From assembly GCA_964020085.1 (NCBI GenBank), contig OZ026605.1, positions 399,701-463,700 on the forward strand: a stretch of DNA of 64,000 nucleotides, written 5' to 3'. Each line of letters begins with the position of its first letter. Position 1 is the stretch's first letter. A model generated the notes under the pieces. That model searched no databases and was not told the origin of the DNA. It was given only the letters and a program-made list of their open reading frames with translations. Shown piece by piece: positions 1 to 21,850 of this stretch. This DNA is from Micromussa lordhowensis. Taxonomy: Eukaryota > Cnidaria > Anthozoa > Scleractinia > Lobophylliidae. The translations under genes were made by a program, and so were the position numbers.

Positions 1-700
1 TATTTTGTACTTGAGCCTTCAGTTTTTGAATCAGCCCGCTCACCAGACTTTGCGAGTCTACCTATCATCCTGGAAGACTGGATCAAAGATAATGGTGGAA
101 CATACAGTGGTGAGTTGCATTTGAGTTCTTAAAACAGGGAGGTTTGACCAGCTTAAATCAAGAGATCCCTATAACACTAAGGGTTCCCCATTTAATCCAT
201 TCAAGAAATGCCCCCAACCTAGTCTGCAGGCAGTGTCCACTGAACTGAGGGAGGCATAGGGAATCTCCATAAACCCACTGATGTAAAGTGCAGGAACTTC
301 ACTAACCTAGAGAATACACTTAGCCCTGAGCACCTCTAGTCAGCAAGGGAATCCCTTTAGTCCTTAACCTAAACCCAGCTTTATTTCTTAATTCTAAAAA
401 AAAAAACTTAGAGGCTGAGAAATTCTACGAAAACTATGTCTCTCCTAACAGGAGACTTTTAGGCTGAACCCAAGGAATCACTGCTTAATTCTGGGGCATG
501 AACAGGCATCAACCCAGACACAAACCAAGGGAATCCCTCCACACCCAAGGGTTTCCCCTTGGAAATAAACCTGCCCAGTGAGTTTAATCCCCACTAAACT
601 AATAGTATCGAGACAAAACCCCAGGGAATCCCACCCAGACCCCAGGGCCCTTCCTGACTGAAATAAACTAGTAGTCCTCAATAAATTAATAAAGGGGGCA

Positions 701-737
<37 letters not shown>

Positions 738-1547
738 TATTACAAGATAATTTGGTTTTATCAACTGGGTTGATAATGTGAATTGTCCACCGTAAAGAGA
801 TTCGAAAGCTGATGTTTTGAGCGTTAGCCCTTCGTCGGAGTGATTCGCTCCGACGAAGGGCTAACGCTCGAAACATCAGCTTTCGAATCTCTTTACGGTG
901 GACAATTCACATTATCAACCCAGTTGATAAAACCAAATTCTCTCAATAAATTAAAACTGACACAGACACAGAACTGTACTCTGGGGAATCCCCACTATTT
1001 CTGGTAATCCCTATTTACATTTTTAATGTCTTTTCTATACCTATATAGCCAGCGAACCAGATGGGATGCATGTCATTATTGACAGACACCTCATAACAGG
1101 ACAGAATGACACATCAACACTTTCTGCTGTCCAGAACCTTATTCTTTTGTGCAATGCAAGGTCAGAAAGAGTTCTTTTTTGGGGGTGGGCTATGGTATTT
1201 CTGGACTTAACAAAACAGCAAGAATTACCAGGCAATTAATCTCCATGAACTCACTGTGAATTCTGTGAAATTTGACTTAAATTCAGCAGAATGCAATTTT
1301 TTTAGGACCATTGATCTGCTATCTCTTTTCTAAACTTTCCATTGTGAAGAGTTCCTTTTACTGAACATTCACAAGTAACCATTGCAGAATCTGACCCAAA
1401 AGTGTCATTAGGTCAGTTTCTTACAATGTTACAGTTACTGTCAGTAGCTGTCTTGTCACTTTTATTTATTAGCAATTCAAACACAATGCCTATTTTCTTT
1501 CCTTTTCTTTCTCTGCAGGCAAGGAAAAACCAAGAGTTGAAAGTTGA
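1..1547 (+). CDS. 3' end of an unidentified gene (last two coding exons)
   Basis: Two exons can be joined. The first (1-109, cut by the window edge) reads in frame from base 1 as [17 protein letters not shown] and on to [11 protein letters not shown], then meets a GT donor (gtgagt) in phase 1. The second (1519-1547) follows a pyrimidine tract and CAG, restores the phase, and adds GKEKPRVES before TGA at 1545-1547. A canonical AATAAA at 1571-1576, 24 bases past the stop, supports a real 3' end. The visible 45 residues are polar and acidic with no motif I recognise, so I give no function. The 1.4 kb intron carries a foldback (749-939) and degenerate GGGAATCCC motifs. The gene runs tail to tail with the minus-strand kinase gene. 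I am fairly sure of the exon join and unsure of identity. Confidence 0.6.
110..1518 (+). other. Intron of the first gene with degenerate GGGAATCCC repeats
   Basis: This 1.4 kb intron is C-rich on the + strand between about 170 and 700. It holds four exact copies of GGGAATCCC (near 347, 527, 622 and 983) and several near copies (near 259 and 473). The spacing is irregular, so it looks like a decayed minisatellite. The foldback at 749-939 sits inside it. Confidence 0.4.
711..939. repeat. Long hairpin (foldback copy A), Penelope-pLTR-like
   Basis: Two arms of about 92 bases (749-840 and 848-939) are near-perfect reverse complements around a centre at base 844. They carry the words CAACTGGGTTGATAATGTG and GGGCTAACGCTC. 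The left side continues into GTGGTGCTGCGTCGGTGGG (from 717), which has no partner on the right, so the right end is truncated. A second copy at 17100-17322 shows the opposite truncation. The central part resembles a hammerhead ribozyme core of the type described in Penelope-like element terminal repeats, but with substitutions (CCGACGA in place of CTGANGA). See the finding. Confidence 0.8.
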
Positions 1548-1570
1548 CTGTGACTGATGCACAGCAATAG

Positions 1571-1576
1571 AATAAA
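1571..1576 (+). terminator. Polyadenylation signal of the first gene
   Basis: A canonical AATAAA lies 24 bases after the inferred TGA stop. It fits as the cleavage and polyadenylation signal of the partial gene at the window start. Confidence 0.5.
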
Positions 1577-1917
1577 ATTATTTAGTACCATTATCTGTAA
1601 TAGTTATAAATACATGCATTATATTATTATTACTGACAATCTTGTTAATATGGCTAGTTCAATTTGGTACAGTTGAAGCTCTCCTTGCGACCAGCTCTAG
1701 TTATGACCACCTTTATATCGACTTCATGCTCTTATGTGTTAGAGCTACTGCACTTTGCAGACTTGAAATGCACTGATACAGGGGACATAATGCTTTGTTT
1801 CAATGATTTTTGCATTTACCGGTATCTTCACATAAAGTTCACTTTTCAACAAGCGTTTTGCTATATAGAGGCAATAAATCTACACTAACTGCCATTTCTA
1901 CCCAATTTATAGAATTG

Positions 1918-2020
1918 TACTTCTATTAAACAGCCAACCTCTATTAAGCAGCCAGTTTTCAAAGTCCAGATCAAGGGACTGGCCACTTACATGTTTTCAT
2001 GCAATAGAGGTCCGACTGTA
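1918..2020 (-). repeat. Divergent copy of the CCTCTATTAAG repeat
   Basis: The sequence contains TCTATTAAACAGCC and CCTCTATTAAGCAGCC in tandem and ends with AGAGGTCCGACTGTA. It is the reverse-oriented, diverged relative of the CCGCTTAATAGAGG cluster in ELP4 intron 7 (20119-20302). Confidence 0.5.
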
Positions 2021-4132
2021 TATTGTGAAATAAGGGAAATAAATGTTTTAACATTTTTAGATTTTTTGTGTTTTTAGCTGTAATGATAAAGAAGCTCTCT
2101 ACACCCATTCATTCAGTCACAAAACCAAAAGCAATCTTGATTTGGCTTGGTGTGTTTTCGTGAAACTGTGCTTGTTTTGTGTTTTCATTGGTTGATGGAG
2201 GTCATTTGATTAATGATGCATTGATTGTAATGTTTTGAGTTTGGATTTCACAACAGTAAATACCTGAAATTACATGTACGTGACAGTATACTATTAGGTT
2301 TAATATACATATTAAAGAATATCTGGAGACAATCAAGTGAAGTTCACACTTGTGTTGGTACTGGAAACATTGTCAGTGGTTTTATTTTCACAACTAATTG
2401 CCAATTTCACAGACATGGACACATCAGTGGGCCAACTCGGATGATTTGAAGATTTTCACAGATCTATCGCAGTTATGTACACTTAATGAATACTCCCGAA
2501 ACACAGCTGTGTCATTTGTTCATGGATCACAAGAAATCGAAATGAATACACTTCAATGATTTCCTAAGGAATATTTCTACAGAACAGGTCATTTCTTACA
2601 TCACTTAGTACTTACCTAATGAAAAATATTTTTTGGAGTCTGGTTACAAAATGGGCACTCTCTATCTCCCCTTGGATTATAAGATGATGCCAGTGTTAAT
2701 CAAATAACTGAATGTAGTAACAAAAAAATTTACTCTGAGTTTTAAATGTAGTTTAATTTCTATTCCATGGAATTCTGAAGTTGTCTTGAAACTATTGTAA
2801 GCTATTAAACAATTAGATTATGAGTTCAAGATTTCTATTGTCTGATAGTTGACGAGGCCACAGCCCAAGTCTGCTATCACACGTAGAAATCAAGAGGGAA
2901 TAATCTTATAACGGTTTTAGTATAAATCTACATGTACTAGTCTTTCAAACCTTTATCTAAATCGTCTTGACAAACACTTGGAATAAGTAAAGAAGACTGG
3001 CTGCCAGTTCGTTAACAAGCCCACAATGCTAGGCTACTCACTATCTACAACAGAATAGATAGTGATAAGTGTAGCCAATCAGAGAATGGCAATCATGATA
3101 GAATGCTAGTAGATTTATACTAACAATGGTTAGATGATAATGAACAGTGTGAATATTTATTCATTCTGACTTATAGTCCAAAATGGGCAATATTACGGTA
3201 CTCTATACCAAGTAATCTTGCCACATTTACAAACAATTATCTGACTCTACGAACCTAAAACTGAACAATAACTCGGCTGCTTTATGATATCTCATGTTAA
3301 ATTGCCTCAATATACTAAGTGGACCCTCTTTGTCATTGATTATTATTATATTTTAGCCTTACAAGCAGTTTCAAAACTATTTACACTATTGTTGCATTAT
3401 TGAACGTATCTTGCCTGCCTTTCTGTACAAAAAATGAAGCCATAGAAATGTAACACTATTATCTTGTATGTAACTTTAATTGCCTTGTTTGTTTTTAACA
3501 ATTTGGTGTTCAGCTTTTTCATTAAACAGAAAACATAATTATTATCCCATAGCTTGAACATTGATTTAAATATAACCTAACTGTGCTGTACAAAACTTTG
3601 TGAACATTGTTATACTTAATTTGTAATCTAAAAAACTTTGGCTTTCTAAACAGATTGTGGAACTATAACCACTTGTGAGTGACTGATTATTTTATGTATT
3701 AATTTGTTCATTTTTGTTTAAGTAGTGGAAACAAAGGTGACAGATGCCACATGTATGGTTAATTTTCTCTGATCTAATATAATATGAAACATGATACAAT
3801 GAAAACCTTGAAAACAGTTACTGTAATAACTATTGCAAAAGGTGGAACTAACAAAAATAGCTTTTGAAAGATTTTCCCAGCATTTGATAGCTGCAATATT
3901 AAATATTTATGAAATACCAACCTACATACAGTACTGTGAGAAAATATGGACTGACTTTTTAACATGATTACAACCTACCAATAACCACCCAGTATACATG
4001 TAGTTATATAATAACTGCCACTCCCTCCTGAAGGATAGATCTACAAGTCGACAGTTTGTATCTGATGTTTTTGTAGACTGCAACCAATCCCTCCCTTGTC
4101 TGCAGTGATTCATTTTAGCACAAGGCTATCAA

Positions 4133-4138
4133 TTTATT
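4133..4138 (-). terminator. Candidate poly(A) signal for the NDR kinase
   Basis: TTTATT on the + strand reads AATAAA on the minus strand, about 240 bases downstream of the kinase stop codon. It is a plausible but unproven 3' end. Confidence 0.35.
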
Positions 4139-4377
4139 ATGCCACACACTTCATACACAGAAACCCACATATAAAAACCTGGTGTTCTACATGTCAAAAA
4201 AACAAATAAACAAACAAACAAATCCAGGTTTTTATATGCCTGTTTTTTTAACTGTAACTCAAAAATCTGAAGACAAGGGAAAGATTGCCCAGACTTGCCA
4301 CATTGGATATTTTAAGACTTGCTTCTATGTGTATAAAAGAATTCTAAGAAAATACGGTACTGATCAGCAAGCACTGT

Positions 4378-14662
<10,285 letters not shown>

Positions 14663-15223
14663 CTGCGATATTCCTAGCCGGAAAATTAAAACTTTCACGG
14701 CTTTGAACGGCGACGACTTCCACACAAAACAGACCCTGACGTGACCAACACTGAAGTGTTACCTAGTCACCAGTTTTCCTGTAACGTGTATCGGATGCTA
14801 ACTAACACAAACGCCCATTGGCCACTTTAATATGGGGTATTTTGCTATATTTTCTAACATGACTTGTGATTGGAGAATGTTTTCTACATAATTGGCGGGA
14901 AGAAATTATCCCCAAGAGACAAAGTCATTGAGGGGGAGGGTAAAGGGGAGGGGAATGTGAAAGCACATTACGTAATATCCACTCCGCGATCTAGTAAACA
15001 AAACAAAGAATATTAAAGAGCTATCGACAGAAAGTAGATGTAGCAATTTCACCAGTAACTCGACCAAATTCCACCTAAAAAATGCGGTAATCAGTGGGCA
15101 TATAAGCTGTAATCGACTGTCACATGTCCCCTTGTAGCGGTTTGTTACTTGAGCACGTGTTGTCAGCCAGTGGTATGCATGAAAAGGCAGGATACTTCAT
15201 ATAAACAGCCTCAAGAAATCAAA
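14663..15223. promoter_or_regulatory. Bidirectional promoter interval between the NDR kinase and ELP4
   Basis: The kinase start (minus, 14662) and ELP4 start (plus, 15224) face away from each other with 561 bases between them, so the two genes probably share a promoter. It contains a G-rich tract (14931-14957) and a TGACGTGACC word near 14738. I see no TATA box at a convincing distance on either side. Transcription starts cannot be placed from sequence alone. Confidence 0.6.
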
Positions 15224-18200
15224 ATGGCGACCAGTTTCAAAAAGAAAGGTTCTCGAGGTCGCTCCGTTTATCCTTCGGGAACAAAGCCGTCTCTTCATAA
15301 CAATCAGCTTTTGATATCTTCCGGAGTGCCGTCTATGGACAACAACATAGGTAACGTTATTCATAGAGTTCTTGTTATTTGACCTCATTAGAACTTTCAC
15401 CACTGCATGACTCCAAAAAGTGATGTTACTTTTTTTAGGAGGTGGAATTGCTGTAGGAACCGTTTTGATGATTGGTAGGTATTTTTTTAGTATTTCTACA
15501 ATTTTCATTAAGCTCGTCTTTTTCGATTGCTGATTGTTTTTTAGGCTGGGTGCCTCTTGGGGGCTCTTTTCAAATTTTGTTATGGAAGTTCCCCCGGGCA
15601 TGTGCCAATTCATTTTACATAATAGGTCATAATAATTATTGTAAGGCATGTACAACTCCATTTGCATTCCAGTAACACGTTCCATGTTAGGTTACTTCTG
15701 TCCGGTACTGTACAGCAAAGGAATTTGTTGGGTTTCATAACCATTCCCCTCTATTTAGCTATGCCCACAACGAAACAAGAGCCTGGAACAGTCTTACCTG
15801 CATCCCTAGCAAATAATGGCATGTGTTTAAGTCCACACCTTACATTTAATAACCCTTTTCTTATTCCAGAGGAGGATACCTATGGCTCTTATGCCCGGCA
15901 ACTTTCCAAATATTTTCTTGCTGAGGGAGTTGTGTCTGGCCATGCCATCTTCCTGGCATCTGCAGAGCCAGACCCCGGTAATATTTTAAAGGTAACTGAA
16001 AATAAAACCACAATGCATTGTAAGAACCATATTTCAGCAATTTGCAAGCTTTGACTGCATGACTGTCTCAATCTTACAAACACCCCAAAATGTGTTCCAG
16101 ACAAAGCAGTTCTCTAGGACTCAAAAGTTCTAAATTATACTCCTGTTTCTTTTCTTTTTAGCCTATTAGTCAGGAACAAGTGTAAACTGATAAACTGATA
16201 ACCTTTAGTAGATCCATCTTTTCAAAGGGTTTTCAGAAACTATTTACAATAATAATGATAAAAAGAAAAAAATGTTCTCCAGTGTAAAAATGCTACCAAA
16301 AGTCAATTAGTGATTTTATCTAAGCTATTCGAGATATACTTGTAAACTATTTTGCTTATTCATCTTGAACTGGTTGTGAAAATGAGCATAAAATTGTTTT
16401 TTTTTTTCTCTCTCTCTTTTCTTGGTTTCCTCCTTTTTGTATCAGGATCTTCCCCAACAAACAGATGACAAAGCAGAAAATAAGACATCTGTCGGTAGCT
16501 TACAGGGACTAGAAGAAAAATCTTCACCGGATGAGTCAATGAGGATTGCATGGAGATACCAAAATCAGCCGAAGTTTGAGGTTAATTAATTTCTGCTTTC
16601 ATTAAAGAAATGTGTTTATAAAACAACCTCATAGCCTTACTACTACAGTCAACTTATGATGACAGTTTATTATTACAATATATCCAAGAAAGATTAGAGT
16701 TATGTTGTGCATTCCACCAGAGTAGACACAAATTATACACATGTCATTTTGCTCAGTCATCTAAACCCTCATGAAATGGTTCATATTTAATGGAAATCTA
16801 AAATAGAAAAGCATAAAAGGCCAAACTAAACAAGGTCCTGCCTTCAGCCGGAGAGAACTGTCCTGGATACAGCTCAAACTACAGAAGAAGTTAAAGATGA
16901 ATATAATATGCACTCTTCCTGTACAGGCTAGACAATTAGTAAACCATCTTTTGTCTTAGTCTGTTACTTAAGCCATTTCTCCTCTCTTAGATTCTACCCT
17001 CACCTTTTCTCCATGCTGTGAACTATATGAAGCATCCTCAACCTGTGGGTAGAAGGAATACCCCTAGTTGCTTTATCTTGCCCAGTGGAATTTAAATTAG
17101 ATAATTTGGTTTTATCAACTGGGTTGATAATGTGAATTGGCCACCGTATAGAGATTTGGAAGCTGACATTTCGAGCGTTAGCCCTTCGGATTGGATTCGC
17201 TCAGACGAAGGGCTAACGTCAGCTTCCGAATCTCTTTACGGTGGCCAATTCACATTATCAACCCAGTTGATAAAACCAAATTATCTTGTAATACTCCCAC
17301 CGACGCAGCACCACAGTAACTTGGCTCCTTTATGAATTTAAATTAGGTTGAGTAGTAAAATAACAGTCACTGTTGAGTTCCACAATACAGGTCTATAGTT
17401 ATCATTACTGGCTTTTTTTTAACAGTCTTCTCCATTCCATGCCAAGTTTGGACACTACTATGACTTGACCCGAGTGATGGATGAACAGACGGTCAGCTCT
17501 GTCCCCATTCAGACATTCAATGTGGTCAGCGAGATGTCAAAGTGTCTTGAACTCTCTGCGGGAAAAAGGTGAGTAAAAGTTAATATTGTATTTGTGCTCT
17601 GGGCTGGGTTGTTCAAAGACTGATTAAGCTATCACAGGATTAGCAAGACTTTTGCTTTGAATTCAGTTTTGTAACCTATTGGTAAGGTTTTTTGTTAACA
17701 TTGTTTGTTCCTCAGTTTTGACTTTGAATAGTCTCAAACTTACACAGAAAATAAGTACTGAGTTTTAATCCTGGGTTAGCATTACCTCGAGTTCAGCTCT
17801 GGTTGTGAAGCAAAGAAGATTTAAGTACTTGAGCGTATTGTGACAGATAGTTGTGAGAGACTCATCACCTCAAACCCAATTCCTATTTTCCTCCAAATAG
17901 TATAGATGACCTGTTCATTTCACAGTTCTTTTGTTCACTTACATGGTGGCCTGAAGATATAAATTTAATTTTTGAGTGGTAAAATATTGTTTCTTAACAC
18001 AAGAAAAGAAAATTGATATTTTTTGCAGTGTAATTTTCCTTTCATTATATAGACAAACTGACTGTTGTCATAAACAACCATGAAAAGTGGGAAATGAAGT
18101 CATCGATATCCACACTAGCGAGCATTCTCTAGCAAAACACGCGTCTATAGAACAAGTGTTTTTATTTCAACTATTTTGTAAGTAGTTTGCTTCCCTTTCC

Positions 18201-21069
18201 AGTCAGAGCAACATGTCCTTTGAAGAACAATCTTTTTATTTATCTCAATTCACAGATCAAAATAACATTGATTTTATTCACTAATTAAAAACCATCAAAT
18301 GACCAGTACCTAACATCTCCTGTATAAATGTCACTTTTTCTTTTGTTACTTACATGTAGGTCAGGTGAAAACAATGTGTATAAAGCACTCATTTCAAGAA
18401 TAGAGTCTGCTATCAAAGATGGGGGATTTATCACGTCAGAAAAAGGGGTATGAGGGATTGTTTATATCTAGTCGCCACCCTCGTCACCCTCTTTTTTGAG
18501 ATTCATCTCTGTTGCTTAATCGGTGGCCATGGTATTCAAAACATCAAATACATCACAGCTATGTATTTTATTCAGAAAACCCCATGTTGTCCTTGTGGCA
18601 CTATTCTCTTTAGAACAAAACCAATTTGCTGTAAACGCATGCGCAGATTAGTTCGCACGTTTGTGTCTATTATATAGGCGGAAGATACATTTCATATGGG
18701 ATCACACACAAACGTTGAGTGCTTTTCCTTGCGGCTTCGTATCTTGAAGAATTCCCCTAGGTCGGTTGAACAAATATCACCTACTACAAATGCAATTAAT
18801 TTAGCCAGTCTTTGAGGGGACTTGTTCTTTCGGCGAAGTAGCGCTGTTTACCTTCAATACTTCATGTTGAAAGGATAATTATTTTGTTCATCCGTTATTT
18901 AATTTTCTTCCATCTATCTCCAGCAGTGAAAAATTAAACAAGCACATGTTCCTCGTGTTTTTGAGAAAATAAGTGCTTCATTTTACGAAGGAAAACAAAA
19001 CACGCGTGAAAAGTGAAATTGTCATGTTTACTACTTCAACGTATTTATTGAATTTAAAATATACGAAAAGCAACGTAAAACACCAGAGTAAAATTGAAAA
19101 GCTGTCTTGACAAACAGTAATTGTTGAGTTGATAATTGTATGAAGTAATTTATGAAACATACACACTGCTAAGATTATGCCTTCCCGCCCGGGTTTGCCT
19201 TATCGAGGTTTCTGTCTGTTCATATTGTGCAAGGGGAAAAGCCCTCGCTGAATACCAAGATAAATACAAACCGGGCATGAACCGAGCAGGGATGAGGACC
19301 TGTGTGACTACTATGTCAGAGCTACCAATTGCACTCTGAACTATCTGAGATTGTCTCAATCACTAGCTTTCTTTGCTCCTCAGCTTGAAAACAGAACAAT
19401 CCTCAGAATAGTTCTGCACGGTCTTGGGTCCCCACTCTGGGGTGAAGAGCAACACAGTACACATGAAATAAGCCCTGCTCTGACCACGTTCCTTTTCCAG
19501 CTACGTGCGACGATGCGCTCAGCTTTTGCTGTCTGTTTTGTGACTGTTCCTACACATCTCTTCCAGGTACTGTAATTTCGAAGCTATTCACAATTTTGGT
19601 TAGTTTATGCTCGTTGACGCGAACAGTACCGTAAACTGCCGCTTGTAATCCCTGGACTTGTAACAACTCCGTAAGGGGTTTTAGAATGGGCTTATAAATG
19701 GAGGTACCTACAGCCGAAATAAATTTTAAAAAAAACGTCTCAAAATGAGCTATAGCAGTGTTTATCGAAATACTTTTTAAGTAAACACGCCTTAAGTTGA
19801 AGCCTCGTAAGTGAAGCTTTGTAAAGTTAAGCTTTTACAACGAACCGCTATTCAGAATACACTTTTATTAATAGAGAATGTGCGTTTAATAAAGGTTTAT
19901 AACAAGCGCACAATGTTTGTTGACAATTATTATCCAACGGTTCCTCTGTACTGCAATAAAGTTCCAGGTTGTTAACGAAGCTATCCAGAGTTCAAGACCA
20001 TCAGCTTTCATTACCTGCTTTAATTGTTTGTACAGCAACGATACCGGCACATTTAATCGACTATTTAATTGACTATTTCAAGGACGTACTCCAGTGCCAC
20101 ATTGTCAATTCAGTCCGGTGTCCGCTTAATAGAGGATTTTTAACAATAGCAATTAGGTAGCCAAACTAATAAAAGTGTATTGTGAATAGGGGTTCGTTAT
20201 AAAAGGAAATATAACGCGTTAATTTCGGGACCAGGCTAAGTGTCCGCTTAATAGAGGGTGTCCCCTTAATTGAGGGTCCGCTTAATAGAGGTTTCACTGT
20301 AGTTATATGTAGAGTAGATAATAAAAAGGGAGCAACAAAGTTGTTGTTCTGCAATGATTTTTCGAATTGAAAGTGCCGAGTAACACTGAAAACAAGGAAA
20401 GCTGGCTAGGACTTATATCCGGGGGGGACTGTGGGGGCATATAATCGGATTTTTGGGGGGTTGACTGTTTTGACAGGTAGATGGACCAATAACCCAGGTG
20501 CTGCCTATAACCAGGTGAGACTTAACAGTGGCAGTTTACGGTCTGCTAAACAATGGATAATAAACAATGGACGACAAGCAATTGAAGCTAAGTGCAGTCA
20601 AAATGTTGATTTTGATTTTGTCTGTTTTCAGGACCCAGCCCTCACTCGGCGTGTGGAAAGACTGTGCGACACAGTTGTAAAGTTGGAGTCATTTGTTGGC
20701 TCCCAAAATGAAACGAACCCTGTTTACAAAGACTATCACGGTAAACAAGTAATTTTGTTGTCAGATCGTTTTTCCCTTCAACAACAACGCAGCCTTTAGT
20801 AGGAAATTAGCGGGAAGTAATACAGCAAACACGAGAGACGGTGCTTCATCGCGATATATATCCAAACACCGAGAAGAGAGTTGAAAATACGACGCGCAGT
20901 GGAGTATTTTCTACGAAATTCGAGGTGCTGGGATAGACGATAAAACACTGTCTCGAGTGTTTGATATATGTTCTCGATCGAAACAAAAACTATGGAGTAA
21001 ACGGAGAAGTAAAATTGTCAAAATCTATGCTATCAAATTAAGACCGGCTATCTAAACCTCCTTCACGGC

Positions 21070-21100
<31 letters not shown>

Positions 21101-21850
21101 CTTAATGAGTTTGAGAACAGCTTATTAAAAACCTTGAATGAAAATCGATCAGTTCAGAAGCAGAATTTCAATGATTGTCTTTTGTCGGTGATCTTTTCTT
21201 GTACCTTCTTGTTTCTTCCCGTTCCGGTACTAATTTAACCATGGATTGGTATTTTAGGTCTCTTTCACATTCTTCGCCTCCCTCGACTGAACTCCCTTGT
21301 GTGTCACGCGCCAGATTCCTTCGACCTCGCTTTCAAACTGAGGCGAAAGAAAATGACCATTGAGGTAACCTGGAAGCTTGCGATTTTGTTCCTTTGTTTT
21401 TTTGGGGGGATAATTTTTGTAATAAGCAGTTTCTTCAAAACACATTTTAAGATAAAAACTTAGGGTTTAGGATTTGGGGTTTCGATCTCTCTGAGATCAT
21501 TTTAAAGTAAAAAGGAAGGATTAAAATGTTTGCATATATGAGGAAATTTGAAAAGCGATAAAGATATGTAAATATGCACTAAGCGTTACGAAACGTAAGT
21601 GATAAAACCAAAAAGTACAAAAGGCTTTTGTGGGTAGAGGTTTATAAGAGGCTTGAGTGAAGTTTTCTTTGTGCCAGATGTTATGAAGGAACGTCATTTT
21701 TTCATATCCTGATTCTTGTTTCCATAGAAACTTCACCTTCCCCCAGATCTCTCTGAAACAGCGAACAGGACGCAAGAGGATGCAGTCCGCGGGAAGCCTG
21801 GTTCTCTCTCGTGCCAGTCCACGCTCACAAATAGTCGCCTGGACTTCTGA
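15224..21850 (+). CDS. ELP4: Elongator complex protein 4
   Basis: Complete 10-exon gene: 15224-15350, 15439-15474, 15870-15991, 16446-16580, 17426-17568, 18360-18447, 19384-19566, 20632-20740, 21258-21364, 21728-21850. All junctions are GT-AG and phases agree. The total is 1173 bases, or 390 residues (human about 424). Elp4 is one of the RecA-like subunits of the Elp456 ring, which supports Elongator in modifying wobble uridines of tRNAs. Family marks: [12 protein letters not shown] near the start; degenerate nucleotide-loop region [15 protein letters not shown] (about 43-57); [84 protein letters not shown]; and the C-terminal LDF also found in human ELP4. In-frame codons exist upstream of the chosen ATG, but the family N-terminus fits here. 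Exons 9 and 10 are short and easily missed. Confidence 0.95.
16581..17425 (+). other. ELP4 intron 4, with foldback copy B
   Basis: This 845 base intron has no coding sequence. Its only recognisable content is the hairpin at 17100-17322. Confidence 0.7.
17100..17322. repeat. Long hairpin (foldback copy B), same family as 711-939
   Basis: The arms run from GATAATTTGGTTTTATCAAC (17100) to the inverse ending at 17285. The right side continues through CTCCCACCGACGCAGCACC to about 17322, the mirror image of the left extension of copy A. The centre is asymmetric: the right arm lacks the GCTCGAAAC segment that the left arm keeps in inverse form, so this copy has a small internal deletion. Confidence 0.8.
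17599..17800. repeat. Dispersed GGGTTGTTCAAAG repeat (copy 1)
   Basis: It starts GGGCTGGGTTGTTCAAAG, continues GATTAAGCTA, and ends TTAATCCTGGGTTAGC. It aligns along about 190 bases with 57757-57960, with many substitutions. The two ends are partly inverse to each other, which suggests a small inverted-repeat element. It lies in ELP4 intron 5 (17569-18359). Confidence 0.65.
18448..19383 (+). other. ELP4 intron 6, nothing recognised
   Basis: A 936 base intron. Short ORFs on both strands around 19136-19360 show no family features and overlap each other. I see no repeat with another copy in the window. Confidence 0.5.
20119..20302 (+). repeat. Cluster of CCGCTTAATAGAGG motifs in ELP4 intron 7
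   Basis: TCCGCTTAATAGAGG occurs exactly at about 20121, 20243 and 20277, with a variant TCCCCTTAATTGAGG at about 20261. The cluster ends TTTCACTGTAG. A diverged inverse relative is at 1918-2020. Confidence 0.7.
20815..21135 (+). repeat. Dispersed 320 bp repeat (copy 1) in ELP4 intron 8
   Basis: It aligns collinearly with 49085-49410. Shared words include ACACCGAG, ACGACGCGC/ACAACGCGC, AAAACACTGTCTCGAGTGTTT, ATCTATGCTA and GATGAATTCTTAAT. It is diverged by many substitutions and small indels. It does not code for anything visible and lies 70-390 bases after ELP4 exon 8. Confidence 0.65.

Larger units (their letters stand above)
1548..4377. other. Tail-to-tail intergenic region (two 3' UTRs)
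   Basis: This stretch lies between the stop of the first gene and the stop of the kinase gene. It should hold the + strand 3' UTR at its left and the minus-strand kinase 3' UTR at its right. TTTATT at 4133-4138 (AATAAA on the minus strand) is about 240 bases past the kinase stop and is a candidate poly(A) signal. A divergent copy of the CTCTATTAAG repeat lies at about 1918-2020. I see no coding sequence; the short ORFs here have no supporting features. Confidence 0.5.

Noticed and set aside
14663..14725. Upstream in-frame extension of the kinase ORF (MWKSSPFK...)
   Set aside because: The NDR family N-terminus starts at MANT; the extension is unlike family members and most likely 5' UTR.
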